This document shows, piece by piece, positions 1-12,200 of a stretch of 64,000 bases of DNA. The stretch spans positions 566,501 through 630,500 of the forward strand of contig WARS01000137.1 of the NCBI GenBank assembly GCA_008933995.1. Reading direction: 5' to 3'. The notes beneath the pieces were generated by a model. The model was not told where the DNA came from, ran no database searches, and worked only from the letters and a program-made list of their open reading frames with translations. Source of the stretch: Datnioides undecimradiatus (lineage: Eukaryota > Chordata > Actinopteri > Lobotiformes > Datnioididae). Each line of letters begins with the position of its first letter. The first letter of the stretch is position 1. The translations under genes and the position numbers were made by a program.

Positions 1-414
1 CTCAGCCGCCGGGGTCGGCGCCGCGGCCTTAGCCTCGGGCTCCTTGGCGGCAGGGGCGGATTCTTTGGCCGGGGCGGGAGCAGCTGGTTTCTCCTCAGCC
101 TTGGCGGGCTCTGCACTCTTGGGTGCCTCTGTTTTCGGCTCAGCGTTGGCGGCAGGTTTCTCCGGCTCCTTTGCGGCAGGAGCTGCGTTCTTATCCTCCT
201 CTTTAGGCGCTGCGGCGTCTGCTGCCGGCGCCTCCTTGGCTGCCGTGTCGTTCGCTACCTCCTTTGCGTCGGTGGCAGCCGGGGCCTCGTCTTTGTTGTC
301 CTTCGGCGCTTCGCTCTCCTCAGCAGAGGCCCCCTCTGCTTTGGCATCCTTATCTTTGGCCTTGTCATCGTTTACGTTGTATCCCTTCTTCTTTTTGCTG
401 AGCTTGCCTCCCAT
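1..414 (-). CDS. basp1: Brain acid soluble protein 1 (BASP1/CAP-23/NAP-22), N-terminal 138 codons, 3' end off window
   Basis: The minus-strand frame opens with ATG at 414-412 in a good context (A at -3, G at +4) and stays open to base 1, giving exactly 138 codons. The N-terminus reads MGGKLSKKKKGYNVNDD, the near-invariant BASP1 signature. Gly2 is the known N-myristoylation site. Ser6 is the known PKC site inside the basic effector stretch (Lys4, Lys7-10) that binds calmodulin and PIP2. From about residue 18 the protein is disordered and made mainly of Ala, Glu, Lys and Pro, in acidic/Ala-Pro blocks as in the family, with no membrane segment. BASP1 acts at the inner face of the plasma membrane in growth cones and synapses, and as a WT1 corepressor in the nucleus. 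Known vertebrate BASP1 is roughly 200-230 residues in a single coding exon, so about a third is missing beyond the edge. Identification rests on the N-terminal motif, composition and the myo10 neighbour. Confidence 0.97.
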   Translation of the reverse strand, partial: MGGKLSKKKKGYNVNDDKAKDKDAKAEGASAEESEAPKDNKDEAPAATDAKEVANDTAAKEAPAADAAAPKEEDKNAAPAAKEPEKPAANAEPKTEAPKSAEPAKAEEKPAAPAPAKESAPAAKEPEAKAAAPTPAAE

Positions 415-470
415 TTTGGATCTCTGGCCTCTGAAACACAAGATAACAAATTAATATTAGTATCATAGAA
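415..470 (-). other. basp1: basp1 coding-exon 5' UTR, splice acceptor and branch point
   Basis: On the minus strand the 16 bases between the ATG and the splice site (430-415) form the start of the coding exon. They are preceded by GTGTTTCAG (439-431), a good acceptor. A near-consensus branch sequence TACTAAT (462-456) lies about 25 bases upstream of the acceptor within a T-rich stretch. Known BASP1 genes have an intron in the 5' UTR a few bases before the ATG, which fits. The site is read directly from sequence; its use is inferred. Confidence 0.85.
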
Positions 471-1707
471 ACTATTATTAGTTTATATCGATTCGGCGCA
501 AAGAAAATGCAATAAGACCCAAAAGAATCACTAAACTCAAGTCTTCAGGACACTGAAAGCCGGTGATATGTGATGTTTCACGCACTGCTACACTCTTGAT
601 GAAGAGCAGCATCTCTCTCTGGTAAAAATGAATCAGTTCATTGCACCAAAAGCTTTTTTGCATGTGCAACATCTGACGTGTCTGCACGAGCTTCCATGAG
701 GGAAGAGACCCAGAAGAAGAAGAAGATGCACAGAGAAATGCTGTGCAGCCGTTACGCATTCATGGAAAAACAGCCATCATCTTGCATTTTTGATGTGTTC
801 TGTCAACCTGAACCATGTTTTGCCTCTCAGGGCGCTTCACAGCACCATATCTTCCCCTTTCAGATCAGGCAAAGCTTACTCAGACAAGGTGAGAGGACAC
901 AGTAATGTGAGTTCAGCCTTTACATACAACTACAGGTACCACAAAGAGACAAACTTAGTCGTATGAGGCTCCGTTCTCAACTCTCACAACAGGGATGGAG
1001 GCAATGCATTTGCAAAGTGAATTAAGACTTATCGTCTTAAAACCAAATGTTGTTTGCAACATATGCATCTGCACATGCATGCATCAGGGTAATGTTTAAG
1101 TAAGCAGCTTCCTGAGAACCTTTGCAGGGTAAATCTCTGCACAGTCACACAGAGAAGCCCTGTTTTCACCCAAACACTCGCTGGCTCAGAACACCAAACA
1201 CTCAAACACTCAAAAGCGCACCACAACACTCAGGGTCTAGTCAGGATCGGCGTCTCCAAAAGTCAGTCGGCCTGACTTGAACCATCGTGGGTCAGTAAGA
1301 ATATTTGAAAACCAGTAATTTAATAATAAACCTTTTACACACTAATCAGCAGACTGACATTAACTTGAGAAAAACAAAAAACCATGACGATGCGAGTCTC
1401 CAGACAGCCGTGCATGCCACCTAACAGGTAAAACATTAAATCGTCAGCGAAGAAGTTTATTTTCTTGTAAACTGGTTAAATTATTGGGATCTGTACAGGA
1501 CATTTTGCTGTGGTCTTGTTATTTTCCCATTCATCGGTTGTTTTTGGTCCCTGAGAGAGGACATTTTGTTCACTGTCATGATTCTTATGTGGATTTAAGA
1601 CAATACATAAATAAAAAGTATAACTCGAAACTGTGTGAAAGGACTCAAACGGTGCATTTCATGTGATAAAGAGCTGAAGGTAAACAGTCACTGAGCAGGG
1701 CAGCCTC

Positions 1708-1734
1708 CACACACACACACACACACACACACAC
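1708..1734. repeat. (CA)n microsatellite
   Basis: About 13 uninterrupted CA units inside the basp1 intron, directly visible. Confidence 0.97.
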
Positions 1735-4700
1735 CTGCAGATTCCTGGCTCACTCCTCCAGTTGAAGCATTTTTTTCATGGGCTTCACCATCTGTCTGCT
1801 CGATGGGGGAGAGGACTTCAATAGCACAACAAATCAGGCTTATTAGGAGCAAAGACTCGAGAACGGTACAATTTGTTTTTTTGAAATATGAAGTCTGTAT
1901 GTTGGTGCTTTAAAACTGCCAAACACAACCTGGCAGTCGACCCTGCTCATTAGGAAAAGGCAAGCGGGGGAATAAAGTGCTGAAAATCCAAACTGCTGCA
2001 GTCACTGTAGAAGAAAAAACAACCTTGAAACTAAAGATCTGTTTTCCAACCTTGACAGGAAAACTGTTTATTTACTGTCCCTGAGCGCGACAACCTTAGT
2101 TTGATGAGTAGAAAGCACACGCCTCCGCCAAATATCTCATCATTTTACTTTTTGCATCCTCAAAAATGTGTTTAATGCGCATTCGGATCAGCAGCTGCAT
2201 CTGAACTCTAGTAACGGACAAATGTTGTGTGCAACGTGTGCAACGGTCTCGTTTGTGCAACAGATCGGTAGAAAATAACAAAAAATCAGTAAAACACTTT
2301 TTGGTCTCTCTGCAGGTTTTTATCTTCATTTTGCTAATTGTTCCCTTTAATCTTTAGTCCATTATTTGCTCTTAAACAATAAATAAAGCAGTCATCGTTG
2401 AAATATCCTGCTGACTGAAAAGCAAATATGAATGTTTTCCCAGATTCTGTTTACCAAATGGAAACCTGTGCATTTATTGGAGATAAGTCGTTAATTTTAT
2501 CAATTCAAAGATGTTTTGATGACTTTTCTTTGTGTTTCCATTCTCTGTGGGTCGGCCATTTTCATAAAATAAGTAAAAACTGTAAAAGCGTTTAACAGTC
2601 TCAGGGTAAAAAAGCATTAAAATCCATTTTCTGGACCTTGTAGCATCTTATAAAGTGTCATGCAGATATTAGAAAATATATAATTCTAAAGAATTGAAAA
2701 AGAATTGATTTATTACAAGACATTAAAAATGTTTGTAAAGAAGCATTAAGTAAAAAGTCTTTTAATGTTGGTGTTGATGGACTAGCTCCCCAACACCTTG
2801 AGATCATTCTTCATTCATGTGGTCGACACCAGGAACCGTCTGTTTGCCTCGGCGTCTGTAAATGTGAAATCTGTCAGAAAGGTCTCGGAGAGCAGACGTG
2901 ACCTTTTCCTCCCAAACAAACCGGACCACTGAGAGATCCAGCTGGCTACTCACAGATTCGCCCGCTGAATGGGACGGGGCCGGCGGTGAATCCACTCAAA
3001 ATGCTAATCACCTCGTCGCCACCGACTGAATTACTCCACTATTCATGCAAAACTCCCCCGAACGTCCGACGGTCGGTATCTGCCAGGGCCGCCGCTCCTG
3101 CCGCAGCTTTATACGGGCCACAATGGAGGTCTCTCTGCTATATCACATCATTTGACTCCCGGCTTGCGCTGCCAGCACGATGACTCACAATCATCAGGGG
3201 CAGACAATGGCTTCCTTTCAACCAAAGGCACGCTTTCTCGCCGCTGGGCGTGTGGTTTTAATGTTTGAAGAGCTGGGGCAGGGCCGAGACAACCTGGAGA
3301 AAATGCTCCGGGTCGCACAAAAGACTTAATTTAACCTGCAGGCTGCAGTCGGAGGAGCACAAAGGCAAGTCTGATCTGCCGGTGGTGAACTCCCAGCATC
3401 GCCTCATGTGGTCGAGGGTATCAGTGCAAAGGAAAAACACAAGGCTGGCTGGATATTAAGCTGACACTCTGCTCAAAAGTGGCTTCAAGCATTTTAAAAT
3501 GCCTTCGGATGAATCGACAGGAGCTGAACATTAAACATCTGCGTGGAAACGAAGCACAAGAAGAAGTGAAACCTCCAGATCCCTGCGAAAACGCGTCCAG
3601 TGCCGAGGCAGGATCATTCCTATCACCTCATCTTCAAATGAATTAAGTTAAATTGCTTCTACTTGACCTTTCAAACGTACCCATAAGGATTTGGGATCAA
3701 CCCTCTCAATCCATTTAGTCACAGTCTGATTGCGACAGTTGTAAAGAAGCTAATCTTCTAACCGTTTATATCCCAGATCCCAATCTCTGTGAAATCGGCC
3801 CCCGTTCCCTGACCGAGGTCGATCTGTTGTTGGGCAAAGATCTTATTCTTCACCTAAAACTATTAGTCAAATCCACACAGCTCCGTGTTGAGGTTCAAAG
3901 CTTCAGTCGTCTGATTTTATTTGTTTTTTTGAAGCTTTTTATTTGTTTTTTGACGAATGAAAAGCGACTACCCCAGAAAATCATCTTCTTGCTGCCCTGC
4001 ACAGATGTGTCTGTGCACGCGGCCGCGACCAAACAACCGATGAACAACACGCCGACGTCTTCAGTCGTGTCACGTGTAATCACGATGCGTGTTTTGCTTT
4101 TTGTCTGTCATCATGAGCGCAGATGTCACACATGCAGAGCGTCTGGGTCGATGGACGGCTCAAACAAAGACCGGACTTTACCCCAGAACGTGTGCATGTG
4201 CCAAAAGTCAACAATGACATCAATCATTAATAATTATTAATTAACTAGATTTAAATGAACTCACGCACAGCTTCACATCTTGTTTTGGCCCTTACAAGGC
4301 AGCTCTGTTGCCTAAACCTACCAAACAGCAACTGCTTTACAACATTACCATGACAACAAAGGTCGCCTCACTATGACAACGAACGATGAAGGTGGCCTGA
4401 CTCTGTCGTTTCCTGCAAAACCTCCAACCTGGTGAACTTGAAGGCAACTTAACGTCAGGCGGTCGCTGTGACATCACTGTCAGGGCAACAGGTGCAGCAG
4501 GTGTCTGATCCAACCTGACGACCGTTTCATTGGATCGTTTCAACAGTTAAACAGGTGTTAAACGTAGCGTGGTAGGAAAACACTGATACGAATCACAGCA
4601 CTTTGTGACTTAAGGACGAGGACTTGTTGGAATTTGCTGATTTGTCTTGATCGGATGAATTTTAGGCTTTGAACTTCGCCTCGAAGGTCCTGCTCTCCCT

Positions 4701-7319
4701 CCGGCCTCAGTGAGAACCGCCTGTTTCTAAGCTCCACTCATTTTCTCCAAGAGTGCGCACGAACACAAGATTAACGCCACCTGCACCTTCCTTCCTCCTG
4801 CTTTTCCCACCGCCTTCAGCAGCTGCCGCCCTTAAACCACCGACAATCCAGTCCCTCAGCCCCGGCGGCGGCACGTGAAAGAAGTATTTATACAAACGTT
4901 AGGAATCGACGATCAGATTTTGTGTCTGGCGAGTCGAAAAGGTGGCAAACGGGTTTGAGACGAGCAGAGCTCCCTGAAGGACCAGATGGCCGAGCCCTCT
5001 CTCTCTCTCTTTGGCGAGTCATCTGTCACGCCCACACGCCGACGCCACTGCTCGGCTCTGCTCTCGTCTCACTCGCCTCCCACTTTCCTCTCCCCATCAT
5101 CACTGCGGCCGCCCCTCTTCTCCACTTCTTCCTCGCCGCGCTCTCTCGTTATATTTTCCTCGCCGTGTCTAAATCAGACGCTCCCTCCTGGGGTTGTTGT
5201 TCTCCTTCTGTTTAACTCCGTGGATGCACCTTCACCAGCTTCTCTCTGAGCTGAGGTCTTCAGTAAAAGTAAAACCCAGTCCGGCAGAGATCAGCGTGAA
5301 ACACAACAACTGTTCTGACCAAACCAGTGAAGCGTATGATAGAGTTTGCTGCACTGTGGCAGTTCTCCCTTTGCATGCAGTTTCCTAATACACTGAATCC
5401 AGGCTTTCTTGCCACATGAAACGATTGATTTCAGCTGCAGACATTCGACACCGCCGACCCGGCAGAGAGCCGCGACTCGACTCAGCTGCTCTTTAGCATC
5501 TCTCAGCTCACTGTTTTTGGCTTAAACAGCCGCAGCGTTACTGTTTTATTGAGCCTCATCTGTGTCGTTTCCAGCAACAGGCAGCAGGTTTTTAATCAAA
5601 GACACTGTGATGAACCTGCAGGGCCCCGAACGCCTCAGGCGGACAGGGACAGCGACGCACAGGTGAACGTGACGGGGAGTTCATCATCTCCACGCGAGCG
5701 CTAACTTTGCGTCTGCTCAGTGAGTGTTTTACAGGGTTTCATGACACAGTCCTGGATATTTGCATTGTGATTTTACAAAGTTCACCTGCCATCATCTGCA
5801 CGGCAACACAGTTTTCAGATCTGTGATTGGTCGTTTTGTTTTGCTAATGTTTAAGGCTGACACTGCGCAGATCGTGTATTCCTCTTTGTCGTTATACGAT
5901 CTCAGCTTTCTCCTGGCACAGATCCTGCGGGTCGGGTTGTAATCCCTTTCTCCTGGCCCTCTGGTTGGACAGATGGAGGTCTCCAGGAGGTCCCGGGGTC
6001 TCAGTAAATCCCCGGCCTTGGAGCAGTGGCGAGCCCGTCCTGGCAGATTCTGCGTCCCTGCCGTCCAAGATGACACGTTAAAGGTTAAAGCTGTCACTGC
6101 CCGACTCCCCGTCCTGCCCGGACACACTCGCTCCGCTCCAGCGTCCGACGGAAAGTCTCCTTGACGGCAGGAAGCAGGAGGAGCTGCAGGAGCACCGAGG
6201 ACAGTTTGGTTTCAGGACCGAGGAGCTGTTTTTAGCTCGTGTCGTGAAAAAGCTATTTTTCCCTGCACAGTTGCATGAAGCAAAGCAAAAAGCTCGCTCT
6301 GTCCTCTGGGACTGGGAGGAAACAGACCTTCACCTGCTGTTTCACATTCACCAGCTTCACTGCCAGTAGCACAGCCTGTGTGTTTCCACTAGAAGTCTGT
6401 GTGTTGAGACTCAAATCCTGGATTAACTACATTATTATGATATTGCATGGTTGCCTTTGTTTATATCATCTGCTTGTGTTCCACTCTCTCGTTCACGTTG
6501 AGTTGTTGACGACTCTCTCACTCTGTTTTTGCTGCAGTCTCCATTTAATGGACGATTGCAGAGAGCACGACCGCACAGACTGGCCACAGGGAAGAGCCGA
6601 ACCTCAGCCGCCGCTCCCTGCTGCGCTCAGCTCGGCCTGTCCGCTCAGAAACAAATGCTTGAGCCGTGAACCAACTGCGCTGCAGATGTGTAGTGTCATT
6701 AGTTTCTAGCAGCTGGAATTAGAAACTAAATGCTTTGAGTTCTGGGAAAACGGGCTCTCTGGGCCCCCCTCCCCACACACTCACGCCCCAAACATCTAAC
6801 ACTCATGTTCTCACTCGGCTTTTACTGACGCCTTTTATAAAGAAGCTGCAAAGATAAACTGACCAAGAATCAAAAAGCATCACCAGCGCGGCGTCTTCGC
6901 TCCTTGAAGCAACATTTCGCTGCCACAGAAGGTGCCCCATTTCAAACCCGGCCCGAGGCGCGAAGCGACACAGTCTCACCTCTCCGTGTCACACTGACCT
7001 CCATCTTAAAACAGCTCCACCTCATCACAGCGTTACTGAGCCGGTCTGCGCCGCTGCTGCCGCCTGTTTCAGCCTCGCTGGTGCGGATTTGGACTCAATC
7101 AGCGCTCAGTCACTCAGCTCTCCACCTGACCTCCACGACACAGCAGCTGTCAGATTAGTAACTCAGCCCCAAAGCTCCACACACAAGTGTTTGTTTCAAA
7201 GCGTGCATAGATTTTGCACGTTTGCATTTTCTGCAATAAATACTTTTGCATATGCATGTTTTGATATGTATAATAGCTGAATACCTGTAACAGAGCATAC
7301 CTGAGGTTTGACCTGGGCT

Positions 7320-7640
7320 GTAATCACACATCAGCGAACCCTGTAAAGCCGTGAAAGCCTCTTTCCCTCTCGTCTAATTTGCTCTACAATTACCCATCAT
7401 GCTCTGGTGTCATTACTCTGCACCTCTGTCACACCAAAACTAATTTAGAGCTTATTAGTCCTAGAGAGAACTCGTGGCTACCTGTTGGTTTTCTAATTAA
7501 TTAGGTTATGTATAATAAGTTGTACATCCGCCCTCTTGTTGCTTAATGTTCCCTCACATTCTTCCCTTTTACTTAAGATGAGCATTGACGCATTAAGCTG
7601 CTCCTGCTGTTCAGCTCTTTGGAATGAGTTTATGGAGGCA
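7320..7640. other. Candidate conserved non-coding element with a homeodomain palindrome
   Basis: This CpG-poor block includes CTAATTAATTAG (7493-7504), a perfect palindromic double homeodomain core, plus several further TAAT cores (AATTAC, CTAATTTAG, TTATTAG). It has no repeat character. The composition resembles developmental enhancers near neural genes. Conservation is not tested here, so this is a compositional guess only. Confidence 0.25.
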
Positions 7641-8886
7641 GCAAACTGCTTTTTGCACCATTCAGAAATGACAGATCAAGTGATTTGATTAAGTTTTAAC
7701 AAATGTCAAACGACAGCTTGAGTAACGACGGCGGCGGTTCAGCTTCTTAGATGTGAATAGTTTTCTGTGAGTTGACTGAGAATCTGTGGGTTGACATTTA
7801 AGGACGCCACCTTCGGCTCGCGGGTCGACACTTTTAATCGTTTAATAGATCAGAAACGAATCGATTCTGCAGAAAATGATCAGATTGATCGATAATAACG
7901 AGTTACTGGCTAAAATTGATGCCCACCTCATGCACTGGACTCCCTGCCAGACCACAAACTGTAAAACTGCTGAATAAACAATATAAGTGCAGTGATATGT
8001 AACAGTAGACCATTTAAGATCAGTGCTGTGTGAGGGGATACAGCATCGGTGTGCTCCCGGCGTGAACGTATGCAACGCTGTGATTCATAACGCAGGCCCC
8101 GGCGCTGTAGTCTGTTTCAGCAAACAGCAGCAGGCGGGTGCAGAGAGCTGAGCGGACAGGCTGGAAAACTGGAGCAGAAAATTTGGCCCAATCACACGCG
8201 CAGACACACAAATATAACAAAAAAACCGGCTCCCTGCGCTGAGCTGGATGAAACAGGGAAGCAGAGGATGCTGGGAGTCACTGGAGCCCGATTTGAGATA
8301 TCCAAGTAGCTGAAATGACAGATTGGAGCCCATGACGGAGGCTTGAGGAGGTGAGATTCTCACATTGTGCTGCTCTGATTCCCACAGAAGCGTGCTATTT
8401 TAAAAGGCAGCGCTCCGAACCTTGGCAAGCCTTACGACACCGGAGCCAGAGATGATGCAAAAGTATTTCCTCCCATCCTTTCCACCACATTCTCTACGCG
8501 CCGGCCTGAAAACGCGGAGCAGCCTGTGAATTTTCAGCTTGCATACAGCAGCAGGCACACGGTGTACCATCAGCACCGGTCCCCTGTGTCAGAGCTCGCA
8601 GCAGGATCAGCGGCTGCAAACACGCTCAGTGCACTGCACCTTCCAGCTGCGGGAGGCTAGCTTCATTATGTTACGTGTGCAGGATTGAGGTGTTTGAAGC
8701 TGCTGCACTGAATTTTGTTTTGAACCCTTTCTGCATATATCTACCACTAAATCCTACGAACCAGTCCTTTAATTTCACATTTCGTGTTTCACTTTTACTC
8801 ATGCAATTGCGCAGTTAATGCAAATTCAACGCGTGGACTGAAAACTTCACTGCAAATAAAAAATGACTAGACTGCAAGTTTCCAAA

Positions 8887-9006
8887 GCTAGATTAGCATG
8901 TTAGCATGCTAACATTTGCCGATTAGCACTAAACACAATGTCATTTTGCAAGTATGTGACTGCGGCTGTTAGCGAGGCTCAAATTAGCATGTTAGCACGT
9001 TAGCAT
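8887..9006. repeat. Cluster of TTAGCATG / GCTAAC motifs
   Basis: Two sub-clusters (8892-8912 and 8983-9005) carry repeated TTAGCATGTTAGCATG-like units, the first ending in the inverted form GCATGCTAAC. The same motif family recurs near 21559, 26194-26270, 27889 and 62055, so it is a dispersed short repeat of this genome. I cannot assign it to a named element. Confidence 0.6.
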
Positions 9007-9153
9007 CAATGACCGGAGGAAGCAGTTGTTGGTTAATCATCTTTAACTGAAGCAGGAAGCGATCTAAACAAAGTCATCACTTTGTTCTGGAGAGCAGTCT
9101 AATTACCCAGAGTACACTGAGACTGCCCACCGCCTACTCTGGCCTGAGGCTGA

Positions 9154-9228
9154 ACACACACACACACACACACAACCATGTGCATTCAGACAAATGCTAA
9201 ACACACAAACACACACACACACACACAT
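9154..9228. repeat. Two neighbouring (CA)n tracts
   Basis: CA runs at 9154-9174 and about 9205-9228, separated by a short imperfect CA-rich spacer. A frame starting at 9178 simply translates the second tract as Thr-His repeats. Confidence 0.95.
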
Positions 9229-12200
9229 TCATTGGTATTTAGAGGATCAATCCTCAAATTGACGGAGCTTGAGAAAACTCATGGGCTGGAAATGGTTATT
9301 GATCGGCGCCGTGCGGCCGCAGAGCCGCTGTGTGTTCAGCTGCTGCTTACGAGTCAGAGGACGCACTCAGCAGAGATGAAAGCCTGTGACGTTTGCTGCT
9401 GAATGCACAATCGCTCCGAACGCTTTGTCGGCGGCAGAGGGAGCCGACGGCAGACAAAACAAAACGGGAAGTGAAAGAGATTACGTCCCGTCTCTCTGTG
9501 GACTCAGCGGCATTTCACTCTGCAAAGTCCTGTTTTCCTCAGACGCTCACGTGACTCCCCTGTCTGCTAATCTGGCGCAAGTTCGTCTGGATGGAAGATG
9601 AAGTCACCACAAATGTTTCTGTGGATCTCTGGAACGGAAACAGTTTTTAAAGGAGCGAGAAAGTTCACGTATGACCTCGGAGGCAGCAGTTTGACAGGTT
9701 ATTAGTTATGAATTGAAAAACCGACGTCCCGTAGAGCGTCTGAATGAGCGCTGACAAAAGGTTCGACGGTAACCTGAGCTTCTGAGTGACAAATGATACC
9801 AAACTGAATCACATGAACAGAGAAATTCAGCTCCACACTGGGAGAAACATGGGCCTGTCATCTGTTTTCTGTTGTTTATCAAACATCACCTGAAAAGCCG
9901 AAGTCAGTCTGTCTCGACTCATCGTGAAACACAGCGACGCCTCCGGCCGTGTTCCTGCTGTGAAGTGATCGAGTCAAAGCGTCGGCAAAATACCCAGGAT
10001 TCTTTGCATCTACGTGCATTTGCATATCACCAGCTGCTACCTGGGTCGTGAAGGTTTTTGGTTCTCAGAGCAGGGGTTTGGTCCTGTGTCGGTCTAAATG
10101 ATGTATTTTGCACTTTTTCACTCACAAAAACAGGAAATATTAAAAATGCATTGCACACAAAGTGTCTTCGAGGGAATTATATGCATGGTTTTGAACAGCC
10201 GGTCAGAAAAACAGCGTACGTTCAGCAGCCACTGGGGGGCGCCACTGTCGATGCAGGAAAGGACTGAAGCAGCTTCCAAACAATAAAACCACAGTCGTAT
10301 TAAATGTATTTAATAAAAAGACGTAATAATAATCGGTGCAGTTTGATAAAAAGGTATGATTGTGATACTCAGACGCCACAGCTCATCACTTCATGCTGTG
10401 TCTTTGTAGATCCACACCAACGCTGGCGCCGATGTGACTGATTGGACTTGTCAGCTGCGTTCGCCGCCTCTGTTTTCTCAGATAAGCGAGAGGACGAAGG
10501 CGGCGGCCGACCGCTGAACCTCCAGGCCTGTTCGCTGTTTACGCCGTCGCCCAAACGTCCACGTCAGCTGAAAACAGACAGTTATGTCAGAGCGTCCAGC
10601 CTCAGAGAAGCTCTGTCTGATATGTCTCCTCATCTGGAGGCGTGACTTTGATGATCTCTGATGTTAGAACTCAAGCGTGTGCTTCCTGTTTCTCATTAAT
10701 GATGAATTACAGGATGCACAAGGACCGAGCCCCAGGCTGTATCCCGGGGACAAGCACCGTGAGGGGGCATGATCCAACCCGCCCGGCAGGTCCTCTGAGA
10801 GGTGACACCAACGTAATGAAATCTAATGACTGTCGCAGCCTGTTGTTGGATCTAATGGAGCTGAAGATAAGAACTAAACACTGTAACAGGACGTGATCAT
10901 CTGCGATGTTTGGGGGAGGAGTTTCTGTCAGATCCTGGGTCTCTTTTTGTTTTAAGGGCATCGTTTCTGTTAAATATAATAAATATAATAAGTATAACAA
11001 CACTTGACTCAACTCGAAATGCTGCGACAGTCCAGAAGAACAGGAATCGGAGCACGTTGCAGACGTGATTCAGCAGTTATGCACGTTTGGTTCGGCTTTG
11101 TGAAAAGAACTCATTTCGTTTGATAATCATGTTGGTTTCCTGATCAGGACTCAGCCGTCAGGAAGGACGGTTAAACCTCTGTAGGCTCGCACGGAGGCAT
11201 CGGGTCCGGCAGCTGCTGTGCACGCATGAAGGTTTCTAATCGTCCTGCAGCTGATTAAAGACAGTCGGACCTCAGCAGATGCTTACTCTGTCTGTTCCCA
11301 CATGCAGCTGCGGCTCGGTGACATTTTAAAAGATCCTGATGCTGGAGAAAAAAAACTGCAAACTAAACATCATCCATCAGAGCGAGGAGGCGACGAGGGC
11401 CTGGAACCTGGATGGAGAAAACGACTGCATCTGTTTGTAATGTGCAGCAGCATCGCTCTTTATGATATATACATATATGAGTCCCTCTGCACCACCCGGC
11501 CACTTTAAACTGTCTTGCAAGTGCATTTAAAGGATACGAATAGACATTTCCAACATGTCTGGCAGAGTTGTGGTTGCGTAACGTGCATTGATTTGACTTG
11601 TCAGCCGCCTTCAAACACCCCGAACACACGAAATGAGACTTTAATGATTTAACAGTTAAGAGCGCCTCGAGGGTCTTCAGAGGTAACAGGCGTCGTCAAC
11701 ACATCCTCGGAAATATGCCGGGTGACACATCGACTCCCGAGCTCTTTGTGAATTGCATGAATACCACAAATCGACCCGCCACTGAACTTTAAACACTCCA
11801 CGCATTCCTGATGGAGGTGGCAGCGACAGCGAGGCTCCAACTCGTATGGATCCATGAAAAAATGTGCGCAGGGTTCAGCCTTTGGTCTCCGGAGCGTTCT
11901 GATCTCCAGTCCGGAGTCCAGGTGTGTGTTTTCTGTTCCAGCTCCTCACACCTGATCCAGATAATGCTGATTGCAAAGGGTAGAAATAGGTCTTCTCCAG
12001 CAGAGCCGGCTTGAAAGCAGAACCAGCGAGGCTTCGGAACGTTTGTCCTTAAAGCAAGTTGCTGTTTGAGAATAATACTGCGAACTTTATATTTCTGCCC
12101 CACTGAGACGTTCATGCTTCCTGCAGTCTTCACTGTTTCATTCTACACATCACATTTAGTGAAAACATAATGACGATCCGACTCGTGATCTCTGGTTCGA

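Noticed and set aside
44..454. 136-codon plus-strand frame rich in Ala/Ser
   Set aside because: It is the antisense shadow of the basp1 coding exon, whose Ala/Lys/Glu codons keep the opposite strand open.
4922..5388. Ser/Pro/Leu-rich frames in a CT-rich block
   Set aside because: Overlapping frames in pyrimidine-rich sequence with no domain, donor or acceptor support.
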